Below are positions 36,079-44,476 of a stretch of DNA of 64,000 nt, piece by piece. A model generated the notes under the pieces. It was not told the origin of the DNA. It saw only the letters and a list, made by a program, of their open reading frames with translations, and did no database searches. Position 1 is the stretch's first letter, and every line of letters starts with the position of its first letter. Made by a program: the position numbers and the translations under genes. Source of the stretch: DATJHM01 sp035493895 (GTDB taxonomy: Bacteria; Chloroflexota; Ktedonobacteria; Ktedonobacterales; Ktedonobacteraceae); assembly GCA_035493895.1 (NCBI GenBank), contig DATJHM010000198.1, forward strand, positions 32,293 through 96,292, in the 5' to 3' direction.

Positions 36079-37275
36079 TCATATGGTTGTATCGAATACT
36101 GGATAACAAGCAATTTCAGTCGCTTCAGGCCACAATACACGCAGTTTCTCCAGGGTATGCTGTATGGTTGCGCCGATAGCTTCCAGGTGCTCAAATTGTG
36201 CGATCGTTTGCGCTAAAAGTTCGGCACGCATGATGATACGCTGGCGAGCAGTTGCGGCTGCATCTTTGTAATCCTGCGCCAGGAGCTTTGTTAGAGGGAA
36301 TGTATGAAAGAAGTCGAGCATCCAGAATGCGCACGACTCGACGACAGCACGATAGAATATCTTATCGTCGGCAGCCTCGCTACACCCCTTCACCAGTTCT
36401 TTTCGATAGATCTCCTCCATACGAAGTGCGAGATGGGGTGGTAAACGATAGACGCACCAGCATGTAGGGAAAGGCACACGTCCATACACTCCCTCTTTCA
36501 ATGCATGGTCAAAGCGGCCACCCTCAAAATCGAGCAAATGCAAACGGCCATTGGCATACAAGCAATTGTCAGGGCAAGCATCGCTCTGCACAAAGGACAG
36601 GAATGGCCCGGGCTGCTCCATGGCATGTTTGAGCCGACGTAATTCTGCCCCTACGCCCGGCACAGGGGTGACATCCAATAAGCTTGCCGTTCGGTAGAGT
36701 GATGCGTCGAGCCACTCGTAGTTATGATAGTAGCCAGATGCCTCCTCTACTGGTCCCAGTTGCCGACGAATACGGAGATAGCTATCCTGCATCCCAATAG
36801 TTTGAGCGTGCAGGATACCATGAACCCGGGCATAGTCAAGCAGGGCCTGTTCCGCAGCCTGCGGATCATTGCCGAGGAGGAGATGATCCAGGCGTTTACC
36901 AGAACCAAGATCCTCCATAATCATGATGCCAGATGCACGATCACCGCAATACAGTCGGGGGACAAAGGATATTTCCGGCACATACTGACGTAAAAACTGT
37001 AAACTGGCAAGCTCATTGAGAAAGGTCCAGGCTGGCATGGTGTTGCTATCGGGATTATATTGAGCAGGCGGAACCGTATAGGCTCGCTTGACGATTACGC
37101 TTGTTGGAGTTGATGCCGGGCCCTCCAGCACGTGACAGCGATAGACACGTGCGCGATTGCTGCCGCTATTATTTTGTGGCTCACCAAGGCGTACTGGAGC
37201 GCTAAATTGCTCGGTGAGCAGACGCGTGGCAAGGACAAGCGTCTCTTCAGCGAATTGCGAATCAGTGGTGTGCAT
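36079..37275 (-). CDS. Phosphotransferase, aminoglycoside/choline kinase fold
   Basis: A 398-residue protein kinase-like phosphotransferase (APH fold). The ATP-binding Lys is in SVIVKRAYT, the hinge region is IMIMEDLGSGKRLDHLLLG, and the catalytic loop is FVQSDACPDNCLYANG, followed by the metal-binding LLDFEGGRFDH. The usual HGD is QSD here, keeping the catalytic Asp. It may phosphorylate a small alcohol, amino acid derivative or antibiotic; no resistance claim is justified. GGAGGAGG precedes the ATG at 37275. The gene starts 20 nt after the stop of the ArsR-fusion gene on the same strand, so it is probably controlled by the same promoter and palindrome. Confidence 0.85.
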   Translation of the reverse strand: MHTTDSQFAEETLVLATRLLTEQFSAPVRLGEPQNNSGSNRARVYRCHVLEGPASTPTSVIVKRAYTVPPAQYNPDSNTMPAWTFLNELASLQFLRQYVPEISFVPRLYCGDRASGIMIMEDLGSGKRLDHLLLGNDPQAAEQALLDYARVHGILHAQTIGMQDSYLRIRRQLGPVEEASGYYHNYEWLDASLYRTASLLDVTPVPGVGAELRRLKHAMEQPGPFLSFVQSDACPDNCLYANGRLHLLDFEGGRFDHALKEGVYGRVPFPTCWCVYRLPPHLALRMEEIYRKELVKGCSEAADDKIFYRAVVESCAFWMLDFFHTFPLTKLLAQDYKDAAATARQRIIMRAELLAQTIAQFEHLEAIGATIQHTLEKLRVLWPEATEIACYPVFDTTI

Positions 37276-37295
37276 TGCCTCCTCCAGAGAAATGA

Positions 37296-38624
37296 CTATA
37301 CGATACGACGAGCAAAGTTCAGCATGTTTTTGTGTTGTGCAACCATCTGCTCAATAGCAAACAGATTTTTTCCAGCATAGCGGTGTAGCGTGGACAGTGG
37401 TTGACGCTCTCGTAATTCCGCGATATAGCGGTCCGCCCCCTCCTGTAGCACAGAGGAGAGATTTTCACTTTGCAGGAGCAAAAGCGGTGCGCGTATACCG
37501 CTTGCATGCTCAACTGGTGAGCTTGTTACGTATTGAGCTCGCTTCTCCTCTGGCGAACCTGAAAAGAGCGCTTGCAAGTTGGTCTTGTTAGAAGCTATTT
37601 CGTACTCTTGCAACCAATCGATTACAGGGGCACCGGCGATAGCACCTGACCACATTTCGGGTGTCTTACCCATCGCCAGCAGGACGACAAAGGCGCTATA
37701 AGACCAGCCGATGAGCAGGATACGTTTGGGATCGGCAATGTTCCGTTCGAGTAACCAGGAACGGGCAGTGAGCAGATCTTCCAGTTCCCAGTTTCCGGGA
37801 TTGCCAGCGATACGTTCGCGAAAGCTCAGGGCATAACTCCCGGGTGCGGGCGCAGGATAGTTGATGACCATATAGGCAAAACCAGCCTCGACCCAGGTCT
37901 GGGCAAGGGGTGAGAGCCAATCGGGCTGCGTAAAGTCCGGGTCTTCGTGTAGTTCCAAAATGGTGGGGAATGGACCTGAGCCGTGCGGAGTTCCGAGCCA
38001 GATTTGCAAGGGTTGCCGATCGATGGAACGCAACATGGCCGAGCGCCAGTTCTCGCCTGACGGAATACGCCAGTAGAAACCATTTTCGCGCTGCATGAGC
38101 AGCTCTTTTGTGCTGATCAATTCGCGACGTAGGGCAGAGGCGTCCTCATGGTAACGCTGAATGATTTCGTTGACCTGAGGCTCTCTATAGAGCGTTCCGT
38201 ATGCAAACTGGTTGGCAAGCCATTTCAAGATGACCGAGCGCTTTTTACGACTGGCCGGGATCTCTTTCAGGCGCGAACCTTCAAAAAAATCTCTGAGCAC
38301 TTTTTGCTCCCAGGCGTCCCCCTCAACATCCTGCACCAACGAAGCCATTTTTTCGGGCGTCAATAATTGTTTATTTGTTCTACGTAACGCTTCAGCATCC
38401 AACCGGTAATAGTGCGTATTCCCCTCGGAGCGCATATTCACCAGATCCAGCTCTTTGAGCTTTGCAAGGTGATGTGAGATGGTCGGTGCACGAAGTTGGA
38501 GGAGAGCGGCCAGTTCTTCGACGCTATGCTCGCCAGCAGCCAGGATACCAAGCAGTTTCAGGCGATTTTCGTCGGCCAGCACTTTAAAAAACTGGAGCAG
38601 AGCCTGGAATTCATCCTGCGGCAT
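37296..38624 (-). CDS. ArsR-family regulator fused to DUF2087 and an alpha/beta-hydrolase-like domain
   Basis: A 442-residue three-part protein. Residues 1-85 are an ArsR winged helix (ADENRLKLLGILAAGEHSVE, APTISHHLAKLKELDLV). Residues about 126-186 match DUF2087 (RKKRSVILKWLANQF, VNEIIQRYHEDASALRRELI, ENGFYWRI). Residues about 205-442 have an alpha/beta-hydrolase fold with the nucleophile elbow IGWSYSA (Ser308). Where the catalytic Asp and His would be expected, it reads LQSENLSS and RYAGKNLF, so those residues seem replaced. The domain may therefore bind a ligand rather than hydrolyse it; that is inference. AGAGAGGAAA precedes the ATG. A promoter and a perfect 28-bp palindrome lie directly upstream, which suggests autorepression. 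Confidence 0.85.
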   Translation of the reverse strand: MPQDEFQALLQFFKVLADENRLKLLGILAAGEHSVEELAALLQLRAPTISHHLAKLKELDLVNMRSEGNTHYYRLDAEALRRTNKQLLTPEKMASLVQDVEGDAWEQKVLRDFFEGSRLKEIPASRKKRSVILKWLANQFAYGTLYREPQVNEIIQRYHEDASALRRELISTKELLMQRENGFYWRIPSGENWRSAMLRSIDRQPLQIWLGTPHGSGPFPTILELHEDPDFTQPDWLSPLAQTWVEAGFAYMVINYPAPAPGSYALSFRERIAGNPGNWELEDLLTARSWLLERNIADPKRILLIGWSYSAFVVLLAMGKTPEMWSGAIAGAPVIDWLQEYEIASNKTNLQALFSGSPEEKRAQYVTSSPVEHASGIRAPLLLLQSENLSSVLQEGADRYIAELRERQPLSTLHRYAGKNLFAIEQMVAQHKNMLNFARRIV

Positions 38625-38636
38625 ATTTTCCTCTCT

Positions 38637-38664
38637 TTCTAATTAGATTAACATCTAATTAGAA
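38637..38664 (-). promoter_or_regulatory. Perfect palindromic operator of the ArsR-fusion gene
   Basis: TTCTAATTAGAT-taac-ATCTAATTAGAA: two perfect 12-bp arms around a 4-nt centre. It starts immediately downstream of the -10 box, covers the expected transcription start and ends 12 nt before the start codon. This is the placement of an autorepressor site for the ArsR winged helix. Confidence 0.8.
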
Positions 38665-38692
38665 GTATATTAAAATAGAGAGAAGAAGTCAA
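38664..38692 (-). promoter_or_regulatory. Sigma-70-type promoter of the ArsR-fusion/phosphotransferase operon
   Basis: Minus strand TTGACT (38687-38692), a 17-nt spacer, then TATACT (38664-38669). Both boxes match the consensus at five of six positions, with ideal spacing. Confidence 0.75.
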
Positions 38693-38801
38693 GAGTTTTT
38701 AGATTGGAAATGCTATAAAGCGGTGCAGAGGGGCTGCGAATTAGTTTCGCAGCGCCGCCTTACTCAACACAGTAGAAGCGAACTAAGAATAATCTTGGCT
38801 T

Positions 38802-38981
38802 TTACTTATTCCCTTTCTCTGCACCTTTATCCGCCACACACTGCGCACGAGAAGCAAACCCACTTTTTGCCGTCTCGCTCTTTGGATGACGATCGCCTGC
38901 GCTCTGAATGCGTGCAGCAGCTTTGGGTGTCATGCTTGTTTTCGACGAACCTCCTGATTTTCCAGATCCACTTTTTCCCAT
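38802..38981 (-). CDS. Small basic SMP-like protein
   Basis: A 59-residue Lys/Ser/Ala-rich protein starting MGKSGSGKSGGSSK. The core TPKAAARIQSAGDRHPKSET followed by SGFASRAQCVAD resembles the short motif of seed-maturation-protein (SMP)-like proteins, in which AAARIQSA and FAxRAQ blocks recur. The function in bacteria is unknown; a stress or desiccation role is only an analogy to plant proteins. The start is supported by AAAGGAGGTGAT, a near-perfect anti-Shine-Dalgarno match, 9 nt before the ATG at 38981. It has no membrane segment. Confidence 0.65.
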   Translation of the reverse strand: MGKSGSGKSGGSSKTSMTPKAAARIQSAGDRHPKSETAKSGFASRAQCVADKGAEKGNK

Positions 38982-39324
38982 AGTATTTATCACCTCCTTT
39001 CTTATCGATATTTTCATTTTTCACTCTTGCGACTGCTGATATGATCAGTTCTAGTAACTGGATGGAAGGAATTCATCCGGAACAGAGTCATCTATTTCGA
39101 ACGTTTCGGCAAAGTATGCCTGAATAGTTTGCACATGTAAGTGTGATTTGACACATATTTTTTTCGCACTCACATACATCATCTGAGAATAATAATCGGC
39201 AAACCGGAGATTTTCTGAAGGGTAAATTCCAACATTTTCAGGGGCTTTTACCAGTTTGGGTTAACGAGAGAAGAAAGTAATCTGGTCGTGCTTCCCGTGT
39301 GGATGTTTTCTTGCCGACCTGTCA

Positions 39325-40362
39325 CTACTGGTAGTAACAGGTCTTCGCAACTCCGGAAGCTGGATTACCAAAGATACTGTCGGTACAGGCTGTTCCGCTG
39401 GTAAAGCTCCCATAGAAGTACTTTCCATTGGCACCATAGGCCACTTCGTGCTTGCCAGTGAAAGAGCAGGTGCTGTTTTCGGTGGCACATGAGTTCCACG
39501 TTGCAGCACTGGTAGGGGGTGAAATCAGATAGCAAGCTTTATGCGTTCCATAGAGTGGATCGCCAAAGATTTCATGGGTACAGGCTGTTCCGTTACTCCT
39601 GGTGACATAGTTAAATGAGCCATTTGCGCCAAACGCCACGGTCATCGTCCCGATAAAAGAGCAAGTCGCGGTCTCGGCAGCACATCGGGCCCATACATTC
39701 GTAGTTAGCGGAGTCGCCTCTATATAGCAAGCTTTATGTGTTCCATAGAGTGGATCGCCAAAAATCTCATGGGTACAGGCTGTTCCGTTGCTCCTGGTGG
39801 CATAGTTAAATGAGCCATTTGCACCAAAGGCAACAGTCATTGTTCCACCAAATGAGCAAGTCGCGGTCTCTAAGGCGCACAGTGTCCATGTGCCAGGGAG
39901 AAATTGGGAGATGGTGTTCGCAGTCGGTGTGGTGTTACGAATGATTGGTTGAGGAGTTGCCGTTGGTCTCACAGAGTGAGATACCGATGGTCTCACAGAG
40001 TGAGATACCGATGGAGATAGTGCTCTTTGTTTGAGGAGCAAGAAACCAGCAAGGCCGCCACTCAACAGGAGGATCACAACTATGCCAATGAAAAGATTTT
40101 TGAGAAAACCTGCAGAAGAACGGCGATGCGGTGGTGGTATCGGAGGTGCGTAAAGATTCTGCTTGTCTGCTACACCGATCCGTGCTCCATCGTAGTTTGG
40201 CGGTTGAGGGAAGTAAGGATCAGAGGGTAGGGGAGTCGAACGGAGAGTTTCAGCATGCTCCGATATTTCAGTTTCACCATGTGGCGCGCGCATCAGCTTG
40301 CCACATGTATAACAGAAGGAAACGTCCTGAGCAAGGTTAGTGCTACAGTGGGGACAACGCAT
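39325..40362 (-). CDS. Zinc-ribbon membrane protein with three extracellular repeats
   Basis: A 345-residue protein. An N-terminal zinc ribbon (MRCPHCSTNLAQD, FCYTCGKLM) faces the cytoplasm. A proline-rich linker and one membrane segment (LFIGIVVILLLSGGLAGFLL) follow. A Ser/Thr/Pro stalk with a duplicated SVSHSVRP leads to three repeats of about 60 residues. Each has the pattern W-x2-CA-x-E-x-(A/S)-TCSF-x-G, then VA(F/Y)GANG, TACT, IFG(D/N)P and K(A/T)CY. There are four Cys per repeat, presumably two disulfides outside the cell. Repeats 1 and 2 are almost identical in DNA, a recent duplication. The ligand and role are unknown; a surface-binding protein is likely. It is a single-gene unit. Confidence 0.75.
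   Translation of the reverse strand: MRCPHCSTNLAQDVSFCYTCGKLMRAPHGETEISEHAETLRSTPLPSDPYFPQPPNYDGARIGVADKQNLYAPPIPPPHRRSSAGFLKNLFIGIVVILLLSGGLAGFLLLKQRALSPSVSHSVRPSVSHSVRPTATPQPIIRNTTPTANTISQFLPGTWTLCALETATCSFGGTMTVAFGANGSFNYATRSNGTACTHEIFGDPLYGTHKACYIEATPLTTNVWARCAAETATCSFIGTMTVAFGANGSFNYVTRSNGTACTHEIFGDPLYGTHKACYLISPPTSAATWNSCATENSTCSFTGKHEVAYGANGKYFYGSFTSGTACTDSIFGNPASGVAKTCYYQ
39538..39862. repeat. Near-identical tandem duplication inside the three-repeat protein gene
   Basis: The stretch from GCAAGCTTTATG at about 39533 recurs from about 39728 with only scattered substitutions, over roughly 150 of each 190-nt unit. It encodes repeats 1 and 2 of the extracellular region. Confidence 0.75.
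39965..40012. repeat. Two 24-bp tandem repeats in the stalk
   Basis: GGTCTCACAGAGTGAGATAC followed by CGAT occurs twice head to tail, encoding the duplicated SVSHSVRP of the stalk. The unit itself contains the inverted pair TCTCAC/GTGAGA. Confidence 0.8.
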
Positions 40363-40608
40363 ACATGAATTCTCCTGATTTTATTCTTTACTAAAACAGC
40401 CTGATATGAACCTTATTGTTGCACACGACCTTCCTCAGCATATAAAGTATAAAGAATATTAGGAAGAGCTACAATCTTTATAGGAAATTTGGGCAGAGTT
40501 AATGAATTACTACCCGGCAAAACATTACGTTACATGTTTCTTCTTCAAGTTGGGATTTATCATTGAAGGGTGAGGAAAAAATTGGAGGCACATATAGAAA
40601 TTAGCAAG

Positions 40609-40638
40609 GGCATGCGGCATCACAGAATGTCGCATGCC
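40609..40638 (-). terminator. Hairpin after the SDR gene
   Basis: GGCATGCG and CGCATGCC form an 8-bp stem, with CAT/ATG pairing further inside, 8 nt beyond the SDR stop codon. There is no real U-tract, so it is a possible rather than certain terminator. Confidence 0.45.
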
Positions 40639-40645
40639 ACATCTG

Positions 40646-41410
40646 TTAGCGGAGTGGCAGAGATTCCAGAGTGCCACCTACGACGACAACATGGCCGCTT
40701 GGGAGGGCAGGATCGACGGCGGAAGCAGCGATAATCTCGCCCATCTCTTCGGCAGTGGGGAGCGTGCCTGCAATGCTGATACGTTGAGCCGCCAGACCCG
40801 GGGCAGAACGTTCTAGCAGCTTTGGCGTGATCGTGCCTGCAATGAGATCGCCGGTTACAATGAGCAAGCGGATGTTGCGCGCAGTGAACTCGGGGAGACG
40901 TGCGCGTAACGCCTGCTCTCCAGCATGTTTGGACTCGGCAACGAACGTGTAATCGGGCAGTTGTTTGATCTGACCGTAGAGATGTGCCCAATGACTGGTG
41001 ATGAAAACGATATCACCGCCATTGCTCAGCAGCGGGAGTGCGCCCTCTACGAGAAAGAGTTGCGCATCGCGGTTGATATGCATGGGATAGTCGGGATCAG
41101 CAGCAAGCAGATCTCGCTCCATGCCACCCGAGGCATTCAAGACCAGCAAAGAGAAGTGTCCCTGACTCCACGACGAGATCGTCTGGTAAAGCTCGGTCAC
41201 CTGCTCCTGCTGCGTAATATCGCAGGCCACAGCCAGAGCACGAACACCATAGCGTGTAGACGCGGCAACCACCTCGTTCGCCCGCGCGCTTTTATTGCGA
41301 TAGGTAATGACAACATCGTAGCCCCGTTGTGCCAGAGCAAGCGTAGTAGCAGCGCCGATACCACGAGAGCCACCAGTAATAAGAGCGATTGGACGACGAG
41401 GTGTTTCCAT
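40646..41410 (-). CDS. Short-chain dehydrogenase/reductase-family protein, atypical active site
   Basis: A 254-residue SDR-fold protein. The cofactor-binding TGGSRGIGAATTLALAQRG is intact, and ACDITQQEQVTELY gives the Asp that contacts adenine. The NAG motif is replaced by LVLNASGG, and the catalytic Ser region is FITSHWAHLYG. The YxxxK motif is changed: the expected position reads VAESK, so the catalytic Tyr is Val. It may therefore be a non-canonical reductase or a binding protein rather than a typical oxidoreductase. It lies 11 nt after a Gfo/Idh/MocA gene on the same strand, so the two are an operon acting perhaps on the same sugar or inositol-like compound. Confidence 0.85.
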   Translation of the reverse strand: METPRRPIALITGGSRGIGAATTLALAQRGYDVVITYRNKSARANEVVAASTRYGVRALAVACDITQQEQVTELYQTISSWSQGHFSLLVLNASGGMERDLLAADPDYPMHINRDAQLFLVEGALPLLSNGGDIVFITSHWAHLYGQIKQLPDYTFVAESKHAGEQALRARLPEFTARNIRLLIVTGDLIAGTITPKLLERSAPGLAAQRISIAGTLPTAEEMGEIIAASAVDPALPSGHVVVVGGTLESLPLR

Positions 41411-41421
41411 AAATTAAAATC

Positions 41422-42525
41422 CTACAATTCTTCTCGATCGAGAACAACTTCACGCCCATGTTGAGCGGAAGCATAACAGGCATCAATAATACGAGCGCGG
41501 CGCAAACCATCATGGCCCTGATGGAGAGACCAGTTTCCGCTCGTAATACGTTCTACAAACTGGCGTGTGACAGCGGCATGGAATTCCCCGCCCTGAACTT
41601 TGGGCGCAACCTCAGCAGGCACACCAGCAACATTCGTATAAATACGAAGCGTATCGGTTAAAGTATTGCGTTTTGCTTTCACCTCAGCTCCCCCCTCAGA
41701 TCCATAGAGAATAATACCATAGTCGTCGTCATAGCTGCTATGGGTGGCCCAACTAGCCTCCAGAGTTAAAGTAGCGCCAGTCGAGAGACGCATAAACGCC
41801 GAGGCAAAATCCTCCACCTCATTGATCGTACCACCAGCGCTAAATCTGCTCACATAATTACTGGTACCTATGCCACGCGAACCGAGCTCATTATACGTCG
41901 AAGCCGAAACCGTTATCACTTCTGGTTCATTCAGCAGGAAAAGAACAGTATCCAGCACATGAACGCCCAGGTCAATCAAAGGGCCACCACCTGCAAGGCG
42001 CTTATTGACGAACCAGGACCCGGCAGCGGGAATGCCACGACGACGTATCCAATAAGCTTTTGCATAATAGATTTTGCCCAGGCCAATCTCATCAATATAC
42101 TGCTTGAGCCTCTGAATATCATCGCGCTCACGGCGGTTAAAGACCGTCTGTAAGATACGATTTGCTTTTATTGCGGCTTGCACCATCGTTTTAGCTTCGT
42201 CGCCAGTGCATGCCAGGGGCTTCTCCACAAGCACATGCATGCCCCGATCGAGAGCCGCAATCGCGATAGGAGCATGTAATGAATTAGGCACAGCGATACT
42301 CACAGCATCAATATCATCACGAGCAAGCAGATCCTGATACTCGCGATAAAGATGGGGGATGTTAAATGTCTGGCCGAGCTGGTGCAAACGATCTTCTTCC
42401 AGACCAGCCAGCGCAACTATTTCCACATTTGGGAGCTTTTGATAGCCCTTCAGGCTTTCTTCGCCAGCATAACCCAGACCAATCACACCAATACGCACGG
42501 GATTCGTCGATGATGGAGTTGTCAT
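41422..42525 (-). CDS. Gfo/Idh/MocA family oxidoreductase
   Basis: A 367-residue NAD(P)-dependent dehydrogenase. The Rossmann motif is RIGVIGLGYAGEESLKGY, the family EKP motif is HVLVEKPLACTGDEAK (catalytic Lys), and LIDLGVHVLDTVLFLL supplies the conserved GxHxxD-like metal or substrate residues. The C-terminal alpha/beta domain follows. Members oxidise sugars, inositols or similar polyols; the substrate is unknown. The start is the ATG at 42525, with AGGAGTACC upstream. The 496-nt gap on its 5' side contains no gene I can support. Confidence 0.9.
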   Translation of the reverse strand: MTTPSSTNPVRIGVIGLGYAGEESLKGYQKLPNVEIVALAGLEEDRLHQLGQTFNIPHLYREYQDLLARDDIDAVSIAVPNSLHAPIAIAALDRGMHVLVEKPLACTGDEAKTMVQAAIKANRILQTVFNRRERDDIQRLKQYIDEIGLGKIYYAKAYWIRRRGIPAAGSWFVNKRLAGGGPLIDLGVHVLDTVLFLLNEPEVITVSASTYNELGSRGIGTSNYVSRFSAGGTINEVEDFASAFMRLSTGATLTLEASWATHSSYDDDYGIILYGSEGGAEVKAKRNTLTDTLRIYTNVAGVPAEVAPKVQGGEFHAAVTRQFVERITSGNWSLHQGHDGLRRARIIDACYASAQHGREVVLDREEL

Positions 42526-43021
42526 GAAGAACAGGTACTCCTTTACCTAATAGCAGATAGAACTCTCTATCCAGACAGTAACCACTTCAATCATAGTAGA
42601 GTTCATTGTTTTTAACAAGGGGGAGTTATTCATATGGAGCATTTCATAGAGATTATTTGTCGCAATATCGTTATTAGCCTGATCTCCAATTCGTACTCGA
42701 GCATCAGTCAAACACAATCTTGCAAGCATGGATTCTCTGGTTCACATAAATCATGTTGAGACGGGTAAGTTCGTGTTTTCTGACATACAATGAGGTTGTA
42801 TAACAGCGCAGAGCTTATTTTTCAGGTGCAGACAAATGCCGTACAAGAAAGCCCTTGTCTCATCCCCAACGCATAAACGTTCGTGCAATCATTTCTTGAT
42901 CAGCATGGAGATCCGCTTCCTGTTTGGAGAGCACAGGAAAAATGACGACGAGCAGGTTTGCGAGCGATAGAGACAAGAGCATTCTTCTTTACCAATGTTA
43001 AACGCAGTATCCTCGCGGATG
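42526..43021. other. Intergenic region without a supported gene
   Basis: This 496-nt stretch between the Gfo/Idh gene start and the MFS transporter stop shows only short, unconvincing reading frames and no clear hairpin with a U-tract. Confidence 0.5.
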
Positions 43022-44359
43022 TTACATTTCCGCCGGGGAGACTGCCGACGCTTCAACAACGACAGATCTGTGGCGCGTCTCACCTGCGAGATAGGCACTC
43101 ACGAAGGTGATAATCCCCATAATAATGATATAGACGGAAATGGGCCAGGAGACATGGCCGAAGATTCCCAGCAGTGCAGTCGCGATAAATGGCGCGAGTC
43201 CGCCAGCCACGATAGAGGCTCCCTGATAGCCAAGCGACGCGCCACTATAGCGGATCTGGGTCTCAAACAGCTCACTGTAAAAGGCAGCCTGTGGTCCATA
43301 CATCAGCCCATTAGCAAGCTGGCCCAGGGTGAGCCCAAGTGCAATCAGGACAGGGGACCGGGTGTCGATAAGCCAGAAAACGGGAAATGCGAGCAGGATC
43401 GTGAGAGCCGCACCGAGAAGATAGATTGGTAGCCGACCAAAGCGATCACTTAACGCTCCTGCCAGGGGTAGGCCAAAGAACAGCACGGCGGCTGCAATCA
43501 ATGTTCCATTAAGAATTACATTCGCTGGCACATTCAGAACCGTAGTGCCATACGTAACACTAAACGTGATGTAGATATAGAAAGAGCCATTGACAACGAT
43601 AAACGCTCCAGCCGCAAGCAAAACGTACTTGAAGTTACGCCAATGGCGTAAAACATCGATAATCGGCATCCTGACCACAGCCCGTTCTGCCTTCAAACGT
43701 TCAAAATCGGGCGTTTCCGCAATGCTCAGGCGGATGAACAATCCGACTACCACCAGAACAATGCTCAGTAAGAACGGTATTCTCCAGCCAAAGGCCAGGA
43801 AAGCCTGTTTCGAGAAAGACGTGGAAATCAGGCTAAACAGCAGAGATGAGAGGAGAAGGCCGGTCGGAACGCCCATCTGCGGCCAGCTGCCGTAGAAGCC
43901 GCGCCTATGATCTGGGGAGTGTTCAGTTGCCATAAGGACCGCGCCGCCCCACTCTCCGCCGACCGCGATCCCCTGCAACATACGTAGAACAACCAGGCAG
44001 ATCGGAGCCCAGATGCCAATCGAGCTATACGTTGGCAGGCATCCGACGAGAAACGTTGCAAATCCCATAATGAGTAGCGTCAGGATAAGCATCGTTTTGC
44101 GTCCAGCCCTATCGCCGAAGTGGCCGAAGATAATGCCACCGATAGGCCGAAAGGCAAAGCCGACCCAGAAAGTTGCGAAGGCCGATAGTTGAGCGGCCAA
44201 TGGAGAGAAATTTGGGCTGAAGAAGAGAGGACCTAAGACTAACGCCGCAGCGGTCCCGTAAAGGAAAAAGTCGTACCACTCGATAGAGGTACCAATCCAG
44301 CTAGCTAAAGCCACCTGCATAATGGACGATCGTTTTTTGTTTCCCTGGATCTCAATCAT
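43022..44359 (-). CDS. MFS transporter, metabolite:proton symporter (ProP/ShiA-like) family
   Basis: A 445-residue inner-membrane transporter with about 12 membrane helices. SSIMQVALASWIGTSIEWYD and FFLYGTAAALVLGPLFF are typical of the MHS family start. FGHFGDRAGRKTMLILTLLI is the conserved loop 2-3 motif (GxxGDRxGR), and LQGIAVGGEWGGAVLMATEH is the family signature. MHS members take up compounds such as shikimate, dicarboxylates, proline/betaine or alpha-ketoglutarate. The ATG at 44359 with AGGAGGAAATC upstream is much better supported than upstream in-frame starts. An unusual folded leader lies 37-117 nt upstream of it. It is probably separate from the dehydrogenase-complex genes, whose last stop is 274 nt upstream. 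Confidence 0.93.
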   Translation of the reverse strand: MIEIQGNKKRSSIMQVALASWIGTSIEWYDFFLYGTAAALVLGPLFFSPNFSPLAAQLSAFATFWVGFAFRPIGGIIFGHFGDRAGRKTMLILTLLIMGFATFLVGCLPTYSSIGIWAPICLVVLRMLQGIAVGGEWGGAVLMATEHSPDHRRGFYGSWPQMGVPTGLLLSSLLFSLISTSFSKQAFLAFGWRIPFLLSIVLVVVGLFIRLSIAETPDFERLKAERAVVRMPIIDVLRHWRNFKYVLLAAGAFIVVNGSFYIYITFSVTYGTTVLNVPANVILNGTLIAAAVLFFGLPLAGALSDRFGRLPIYLLGAALTILLAFPVFWLIDTRSPVLIALGLTLGQLANGLMYGPQAAFYSELFETQIRYSGASLGYQGASIVAGGLAPFIATALLGIFGHVSWPISVYIIIMGIITFVSAYLAGETRHRSVVVEASAVSPAEM

Positions 44360-44395
44360 GATTTCCTCCTGCCATGTCAGTATGGCAATGACAGA

Positions 44396-44476
44396 TCCTT
44401 CGGGCGCACGATATATGCTTCGTTCCAGTTCCCACCGTTTGGGGGCAGTGGTAGCGAAACGAATGCGCCCAAAGGA
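44396..44476 (-). ncRNA. Candidate structured RNA leader of the MFS gene
   Basis: The ends TCCTTTGGGCGCA (44464-44476) and TGCGCCCGAAGGA (44396-44408), read on the minus strand, pair over 13 bases with one mismatch or wobble. Directly inside one arm, TTCGTT (44458-44463) pairs with AACGAA (44419-44424), and inside that CCAC can pair with GTGG. The result is an approximately 80-nt closed, multi-stem structure 37 nt before the start codon and just upstream of AGGAGG. It does not match a riboswitch class I can recognise. A cis-regulatory RNA is inferred. Confidence 0.45.

Noticed and set aside
42547..42729. 60-codon minus-strand frame containing RIGDQANNDIAT, somewhat like a HAD hydrolase motif
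   Set aside because: Too short and no other HAD motif nearby; probably chance.
44396..44476. T-box leader
   Set aside because: A GGTGG-like sequence is present, but the specifier stem, the conserved T-box sequence and a terminator/antiterminator pair are missing.
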